From: an uncultured Collinsella sp.
Lineage (GTDB): Bacteria > Actinomycetota > Coriobacteriia > Coriobacteriales > Coriobacteriaceae
DNA length: 16,465 bases
Assembly: GCA_900554595.1 (NCBI GenBank)
Contig: USHZ01000021.1
Span: 1-16,465 of the forward strand
Reading direction: 5' to 3'
Shown here: piece by piece, positions 11,663-16,465 of the stretch
Numbering within the stretch: position 1 is the first letter of the stretch
Layout of the letters: each line of letters begins with the position of its first letter
Position numbers and translations under genes: made by a program
The notes under the pieces: model-generated
Database searches by the model: none
The model's input: the letters and a program-made list of their open reading frames with translations, nothing else
Told to the model about the DNA's origin: nothing

Positions 11663-13575
11663 AGGGCGCGGACCTTCGGCTCATCGCTGGGCTGCGGTAT
11701 CGTGCCTACCACGTTGTCGGCCAGCCAGTCCATCTCGACGATTTGCGTGCTTGGCAGTGGGGGAAAGCCCTCGATCTGCACCACGCCGTCTTGGCTATGA
11801 AGCTCGCCGCCAAATGGATTGATGGAGCCCTCGACGATGCCATTGCGGAGCAACTGAACAAGCTTGCGCGTTTGATAGGGCAGGCCCGGGGCGTAGCGAA
11901 TGTCGATAACGCCCGAGCTCATGCCGTACCAGTAGTTGACGGCGCGAACCTGGCTGTCGTCACTGGTCTCATCCCAGGTGCCATGAAGCAGGCTTCGCAC
12001 GATAAGCTCGTAGTATCGGCCCCAGTTCCATACCGGCATGGCGATGCCGACGACCTTGCCATCGACCAAGCGGTGGAGTCCGTAGGCTGTGGGGTCCTCC
12101 AGCGACTTGGACATGTCGACGCCGGTCATAACACTCACGCCTTCGCGGCACATGGCCTCGGCAAGGCCTCCGGCGGGCACATCGCCCCAGGTCAGGATTA
12201 CCTGCGCGCGGGGGTCGAGCAGCGAGGCGCCGATGGCAAAGGCGTTGATCTCGCTAAGCGCGCCCGACGCAAAGACCGACGCGTGGTAGCCAATGCGATG
12301 GTTGTCCGCCATGCTGGCCGCAAGGGCGCCCAGCAGAAACTTTGCCTCGTACATCTTTCCAAAATACGAGCGCACGCTTTGGTGGGGAAGGCCGATAGAG
12401 CAGTTGAGGAACCGAACCTGGGGATACTCAACGGCTGCCCTGAGCGTGTATTCCATCAGGCGGTGCGAGGTCGAGAAGATGACGTTGTCTCCATGTTTGA
12501 CAGCCGTTTCCACGGCGGCGTAGAACACGTTCGGATCGTGGCAGTCCTCGAACGCCTCGGTGTATACAATACCGCCAAAGTGCTCGTCGAGATACTGACG
12601 CCCTTGGTCGTGAAGGCTGTCCCAGCTCGACGTGGCGCAGGGGAATTCATGGATAAAGGCGATGCGCAGGGGGTTGGCAGCGGAGTAGACGGTCTTGCCC
12701 ATAAAGAAGTTGAGCACGCCGGAGGTTGACTTGGCGGGCGCCTCTTCCTCATCGACGCTCGGTGCCTCGACAAGATCGACCTTGTCCTCGTCATTTTTGC
12801 CGGCAATGACGAGCTCGCGCCAAATCTTGCACAGGCGGTTTACGACGATGTCCGTCGGCGTATCCAGCAGACGGTCTTGGTTGTACACGTTGAGGTAGAC
12901 GAGCATGGCGTCGGCGGGCGTAATGTCCAGATGGTCGCCGCCGGCGCGCAGGTAGGCGCGCTTAAAGAGTAGGAAGGTATGGCGCAGGTAGTCGACCTTT
13001 TTCTGTGGCCACTTTTCGACAAGGTCCTGGCCGAGCATCTTGGCGAGCGTCTCGTAGCTTCCCTCGCGCGAGAACTCGATCTCGTATAGGGGGCAGACGC
13101 GCCAAAACGCGCAGAACTCGCCGTACAGGCGACTTTCGACGGAATCCCATTTTCCGGGGTAGAGGCGGGTGACCTTGGCCGAAACCGTCGGGGCGTCCAG
13201 GAATTTGAGGACGCTGACGCGCTTGTTGCCCTCCTGGACGTAAAACCGATGCATGAACTCGGTGACGATGATGGGGTCGCGATAGCCCTCGGTCACCTGG
13301 ATGTCGTAGAGGTTGGACCACTTGCGGGCGAACTCGGTGCTAAATGGCAACAGGGGCATAAAGTTGCACGAAAAGGCAGACTGACGGCCCTTGGTAACCG
13401 TGCCGACGACCATTTCGAGCGGAATATCCCTTAGGCCGACGCTCTCTCGCTGACCTAAGGGGAGCTGGGCAACGAGGCTATCGAGGTCCGTAAGGTACGG
13501 GTGCTCGCTTTGGCTGATGGCGTGACGGCGTCCCTGTTCGCCGCGCTTGTGTGCTTGACGATAGGCCTCTTCCAT
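11659..13575 (-). CDS. ParB-like N-domain fused to BMP-type (PnrA/Med) ligand-binding domain
   Basis: 638 aa. The N-terminal ~250 residues include YVQEGNKRVSVLKFLDA (from 112), which resembles the ParB/sulfiredoxin-like fold, and a conserved FSCNFMPLLP block (68-77). An acidic linker (VDEEEAPAKS, near 274) leads to a BMP domain from about 302 (PLRIAFIHEF) with SIGLPHQSVRSYFGKMYEAKFLLG and ALSEINAFAIGASLLDP. BMP proteins normally are lipoproteins that bind nucleosides for ABC transport. Here there is no signal peptide, no lipobox and no transporter gene nearby, so an intracellular sensor or enzyme is more likely. Similar long proteins occur in Clostridia, as far as I recall, under the misleading name transporter substrate-binding protein. 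Start fixed by AGGGAG ~9 nt upstream. Domain calls solid, function unknown. Confidence 0.8.
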   Translation of the reverse strand: MEEAYRQAHKRGEQGRRHAISQSEHPYLTDLDSLVAQLPLGQRESVGLRDIPLEMVVGTVTKGRQSAFSCNFMPLLPFSTEFARKWSNLYDIQVTEGYRDPIIVTEFMHRFYVQEGNKRVSVLKFLDAPTVSAKVTRLYPGKWDSVESRLYGEFCAFWRVCPLYEIEFSREGSYETLAKMLGQDLVEKWPQKKVDYLRHTFLLFKRAYLRAGGDHLDITPADAMLVYLNVYNQDRLLDTPTDIVVNRLCKIWRELVIAGKNDEDKVDLVEAPSVDEEEAPAKSTSGVLNFFMGKTVYSAANPLRIAFIHEFPCATSSWDSLHDQGRQYLDEHFGGIVYTEAFEDCHDPNVFYAAVETAVKHGDNVIFSTSHRLMEYTLRAAVEYPQVRFLNCSIGLPHQSVRSYFGKMYEAKFLLGALAASMADNHRIGYHASVFASGALSEINAFAIGASLLDPRAQVILTWGDVPAGGLAEAMCREGVSVMTGVDMSKSLEDPTAYGLHRLVDGKVVGIAMPVWNWGRYYELIVRSLLHGTWDETSDDSQVRAVNYWYGMSSGVIDIRYAPGLPYQTRKLVQLLRNGIVEGSINPFGGELHSQDGVVQIEGFPPLPSTQIVEMDWLADNVVGTIPQPSDEPKVRAL

Positions 13576-13631
13576 GGTGTCTACTCCCTTAGTCGTTTAA
13601 ACAACGATATGAACCATGGTACCACGATGCG

Positions 13632-13670
13632 AAACCACCACAAAGGTGCCTGTCCCCTTTGTGGTGGTTT
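13632..13670 (-). terminator. Repeat-type hairpin terminator of mscS
   Basis: AAACCACCACAAAGG (13632-13646) pairs perfectly with 13656-13670, loop TGCCTGTCC as in the copy at 10917-10953. On the minus strand it begins at the mscS stop codon and ends in TTTCG. The internal pair is A-T where the other copy has G-C. Confidence 0.8.
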
Positions 13671-14437
13671 TAGGCGATGATGGGGGCGATGGCGCGGATG
13701 CAGGCGTCGGCTGCCGTGAAGGTGGTGCTATCGTCGCTGACGATAAAGATGATCTTGCCCTTGATGCCAAAGTCGCCGATCTCGCTAAAGAGCACGTAGG
13801 GCTCCTTGTCAAAGCTCGAGATGGGAAGCACCGCGGCCTTGGTGGCGTCGGTGAGCTCATCTGCCAGCGCATCCAGTGAAGCCCACTTGGACGTGTCCTT
13901 GACCGCGACGGGGACGGCCACGCGCCCAAAGGGCATGAGGTGCACGAGCGTGTTCTTGGAGATATTTGAGTTGGGGACAATGATGGTCTGCCCGCAGGCG
14001 TCCTCGATGGTCGTATGACGCCAGGTGATGTCCTGGACCACGCCCGATACGCCACCGACCTCGATATTGTCGCCGGGTTTGATGATGCCCATAAACGTAA
14101 CCTGCATGCCGCCGATGAGGTTTGACAGCGTGTCCTGAAAGCCGAGCGAGATGGCGATGCCGCCGACGCCAAGAGCGGCGACGAGGGCGTTTGCGTTAAT
14201 GCCAAAGCAGTTGTCGAGGATAAAGCTGCCGCCGATCATCCAGATGACGGCGCGCGCGATGTTGATGAAGATGCTTGATGAAGGGAGTGGGTTATCGTCG
14301 CGGCTAAGCAGGTGGTGCAGGGTCTTGGACGCGACCTTGGCGGCAACGGCGGTGCCGATAGCCAAGATACCTGCCCAGATGATGTTGTGGACCCATCGTT
14401 GTGCAAAGAAATGAAGAATTGGCTCAAACAATTCCAT
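13670..14437 (-). CDS. mscS: Small-conductance mechanosensitive channel, MscS family
   Basis: 255 aa from the ATG at 14437, where AGGAGG lies ~9 nt upstream; an ATG at 14455 overlaps that Shine-Dalgarno and is rejected. Three transmembrane helices are visible: 17-38, 56-77 and the glycine/alanine-rich pore helix TM3 at about 82-112 (ALVAALGVGGIAISLGFQ). The beta domain follows (PGDNIEVGGVSGVVQDITW, then IIVPNSNI), then a short C-terminal alpha/beta part. It is slightly shorter than E. coli MscS (286 aa). It opens on membrane tension to release solutes during hypo-osmotic shock. It lies downstream of the nucleotidase gene, separated by a terminator. Confidence 0.93.
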   Translation of the reverse strand: MELFEPILHFFAQRWVHNIIWAGILAIGTAVAAKVASKTLHHLLSRDDNPLPSSSIFINIARAVIWMIGGSFILDNCFGINANALVAALGVGGIAISLGFQDTLSNLIGGMQVTFMGIIKPGDNIEVGGVSGVVQDITWRHTTIEDACGQTIIVPNSNISKNTLVHLMPFGRVAVPVAVKDTSKWASLDALADELTDATKAAVLPISSFDKEPYVLFSEIGDFGIKGKIIFIVSDDSTTFTAADACIRAIAPIIA

Positions 14438-14480
14438 GTAGGGAAACCTCCTCATAATCGTTCAACCATGATACCCACCA

Positions 14481-14513
14481 AGAAGCCCGTCCGATCACAT
14501 CGGACGGGCTTCT
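14481..14513 (-). terminator. Terminator of the 5'-nucleotidase gene
   Basis: A perfect 15-bp stem, 14481-14495 with 14499-14513 (AGAAGCCCGTCCGAT), 3-nt loop. It lies ~50 bp past the nucleotidase stop on the minus strand. The T-tract is short (TCTTGG), but the stem is very stable. Confidence 0.75.
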
Positions 14514-14564
14514 GCGCTCTATATAAGGTTTGCACGGTGGGGCTGCAAGGCCCGGCGGTGTAGC

Positions 14565-16465
14565 TTAGCGTCGACGCTTCCAGATAATGCCGAGAATGAT
14601 GATGACGATGCCGCCGATAAGGCATGCGCCGACCACGGCCAGCGTGCGGTCTCCCGTTGCGGCAAGCTTGCCGGTGGTCTTCTTGGTGGTGACCTGTGTG
14701 GTCGTCGTGCCGGGTTTGGGTGAGGGCTCAGGCGTTGGGGTCGGATGGGGTGCGGGGTTCTCAGCGGAGCTAAAGCTGATGGTGCCCGCGAGCGAGGCCA
14801 CCTTGTGCTCCCAGTCGTCCTGCCCGATCAGTGCCCTCAGCGCTGCCTCGCACGTACCCCACTCGGTGAGCTTCTTGGCGTTTGCGAAGGTGGGGAAGTC
14901 GGTCGTGTTGGTGATGATGTAGTTGTTGGTGGCGACGGTATAGGTCTTGGCGGGGTCGAGCGTGCTGCCATCCTTGGTGAGCGTGGCGCTCACGATGCGC
15001 TTGCCTTCGGACTGCGTCCAATCGATTGTCACGTTGATGCCGCCGAAGGAAAGGACGCTGCCGGAGTCGTCGCGCCACTTGTACTTGTCTTGCGCCTCCT
15101 GTTCGGTGTGGCCGGCTGCCACATAGGCTTGCTGAAGCTCGTAGCTGTCGTTGCAATCGTCGCTGATCTGTAACGAGTGCTCGAGCGCTGCCAGGAAGTC
15201 CGCACCGGTCATGGTCCAGGTCTCGACGGTGTTGCCATAGGGCGAGATGGCGATGACGTTGCCGGCGGTTACGTCTCCCGCCGCTATGCCGCCACGGATG
15301 CCGCCCGCGTTTTCGATGGCAAGGTCCGCGCCCGTCAAATTAAGATAGGAACCGCAGATCACATGCCCGATGGTCTGAGCCTTAGCGGTGTCGCCCGCTT
15401 TGCTGGGACGCAGATCGGTGGTGCGCACCATCTCCCAGCCATGCGTACCCGCGGCATCCTCGCCGTAGAAATAGTCAGTGGCGGATGTGCCGAGCACCTT
15501 GTTCGATTCGCTTTCAAAGGCGTCATCGAGTGGCTTGATTTTGTTGCGAACCTCGTCGAGTTGACTCTGGTAGAAGGCGCCCTTGTCGGGGTCTGCCAAA
15601 AGGTCGTTCACGTCCTTGGCGGCGTAGAGCGTCTCGGCGCTGTTGCCTGCGGAGACCGTCACTATGTCGTCGTTGGTGGTTTCGGTACCCTTGGTGTCGT
15701 ACTCATAGGGAATGGAAAGCAGACCAACCTCGGCAAAGGCACTGCCCGCCTCGACGACGCGGACCGGCTTGCCATCGGCCCCCGTCACGTTCTCGTCTAA
15801 GTTGATGTGCTCGTGGCCCGCGACCAGGGCATCGACGCCATTAAGCTGTGTGGCAAAGGCCTTGGCGTTGAGCGCGTGCGCGATGCAGACGATAACGTTG
15901 CAGCCCTCGTCCTCGCGCAGTCGCTTGGCCTCGGCATTGATGGCGTCCGCCGCGCCCGAGAACGACGTGCCCGCGACCAGGTCCGCGCGCAGTGAGGAGC
16001 CCAACGACTCATCCATGGCTCCGATGACGCCGACCTTAATCTTGTAGTCAAACGTGGAGCTGTCCTCACCGTCCTTACAAGTGCGGTTGAGCGTCTTGGT
16101 GATGCTCGAGCTCCATACGCCGCTCGTAGACTTCGCGTTCGCGCAAAGCATGGCGAAAGGCGTGCTGGTGGCACTATTGCCGGCCATCGTGCGAAGCTTG
16201 TCCGCGCCGTAGCTCCAGTCATGGTTGCCCGGTGTGGTCGCGTCATAGCCGTTTGCGTAGAAGGTGTTCATGAGTTCGGCGATGCTCTTGCCCTCGCTCA
16301 TGGTGGCAAAGGACTGCCCGTGGAAGGTGTCGCCTGCATCGAGCAGAAAGTCGGGGGCGTTGTTTTGGGCGCTATAGAGAACCGCCAGCCCGTCAAAGCC
16401 AATGGTGCCCGTGCCCTTGCTTGCGTTGTAGCTGTACTTGTAGCTGCCGTGGATATCGTTGGTGT
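14565..16465 (-). CDS. Cell-wall-anchored 5'-nucleotidase / UshA-type metallophosphoesterase, 5' end missing
   Basis: The reading frame stays open to the window edge, so the N-terminus and signal peptide are outside; ~632 residues are visible. The metallophosphatase domain shows TNDIHG right at the edge, GDTFHG, PGNHD and AGHEHI, the metal-ligand motifs of the family. The C-terminal 5'-nucleotidase domain follows (AIENAGGIRGG, SPYGNTVETWTMTG). A Pro/Thr-rich spacer (PTPTPEPSPKPG) leads to LAATGD, a hydrophobic helix and KRRR: a sortase signal of the LAxTG type used by class E sortases in Actinobacteria. The enzyme should sit on the cell surface and release phosphate and nucleosides from nucleotides or related phosphoesters; exact substrate unknown. 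An internal ATG at 16301 is not the start, because upstream catalytic motifs would be lost. Confidence 0.9.
   Translation of the reverse strand, partial: TNDIHGSYKYSYNASKGTGTIGFDGLAVLYSAQNNAPDFLLDAGDTFHGQSFATMSEGKSIAELMNTFYANGYDATTPGNHDWSYGADKLRTMAGNSATSTPFAMLCANAKSTSGVWSSSITKTLNRTCKDGEDSSTFDYKIKVGVIGAMDESLGSSLRADLVAGTSFSGAADAINAEAKRLREDEGCNVIVCIAHALNAKAFATQLNGVDALVAGHEHINLDENVTGADGKPVRVVEAGSAFAEVGLLSIPYEYDTKGTETTNDDIVTVSAGNSAETLYAAKDVNDLLADPDKGAFYQSQLDEVRNKIKPLDDAFESESNKVLGTSATDYFYGEDAAGTHGWEMVRTTDLRPSKAGDTAKAQTIGHVICGSYLNLTGADLAIENAGGIRGGIAAGDVTAGNVIAISPYGNTVETWTMTGADFLAALEHSLQISDDCNDSYELQQAYVAAGHTEQEAQDKYKWRDDSGSVLSFGGINVTIDWTQSEGKRIVSATLTKDGSTLDPAKTYTVATNNYIITNTTDFPTFANAKKLTEWGTCEAALRALIGQDDWEHKVASLAGTISFSSAENPAPHPTPTPEPSPKPGTTTTQVTTKKTTGKLAATGDRTLAVVGACLIGGIVIIILGIIWKRRR

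Noticed and set aside
11743..12729. 328-codon open frame on the + strand
   Set aside because: Antisense to the BMP domain of the minus-strand gene; no ribosome-binding site and no family features.

Overview
The window looks like a chromosomal segment of a high-GC Gram-positive gut anaerobe of the class Coriobacteriia, most likely Collinsella or a close relative. This rests on the GC-rich codon use, the protein styles (lysine/alanine-rich SecE extension, EF-Tu variant, LAATG-type wall anchor), a small CCA-encoding tRNA set, and hairpin repeats around a TGCCTGTCC loop that I associate with this group. The taxonomic call is inference from memory, not a search.

Layout. (1) 59-1654: rlmB and a yacP-like NYN nuclease gene, tightly coupled on +. 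(2) 1682-5702: an accessory segment holding a minus-strand HipA-like kinase gene with its own fused N-terminal helix-turn-helix and a large inverted operator pair, a tRNA-Thr(TGT) gene whose 3' end is duplicated 190 bp downstream (attachment-site-like), and a one-polypeptide DUF262/DUF1524 (GmrSD-like) restriction gene. (3) 5703-6446: gene-free, but carrying two unusual repeat arrays: six 15-bp elements in alternating orientation every 40-41 bp, then a nested inverted array of four 16-bp elements. (4) 6355-10906: the translation/transcription core: tRNA-Tyr, tRNA-Thr(GGT), tRNA-Met, tuf, rpmG, tRNA-Trp, secE, nusG, rplK, rplA, with two near-identical promoter blocks (6345-6362 and 8176-8193) and clear terminators. 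(5) 10917-16465: a minus-strand block: a 5'-nucleotidase-type surface protein running off the right edge, an MscS channel, a ParB-like/BMP fusion protein and a metallophosphoesterase that overlaps it by 4 bp.

How it fits together. In Bacillus subtilis the order is rlmB(yacO)-yacP-sigH-rpmG-secE-nusG-rplK-rplA. Here the same backbone is visible, but the position between yacP and rpmG holds accessory genes, repeats, tRNAs and tuf. The tRNA-Thr(TGT) 3'-end duplication, the HipA-like and GmrSD-like genes, and the repeat-rich gene-free stretches together suggest that this gap has taken integrations. The best candidates for something undescribed are the alternating-orientation array (5749-5964) with its neighbour (6018-6140), and the self-contained HTH-HipA gene with its operator pair (3027-3100).
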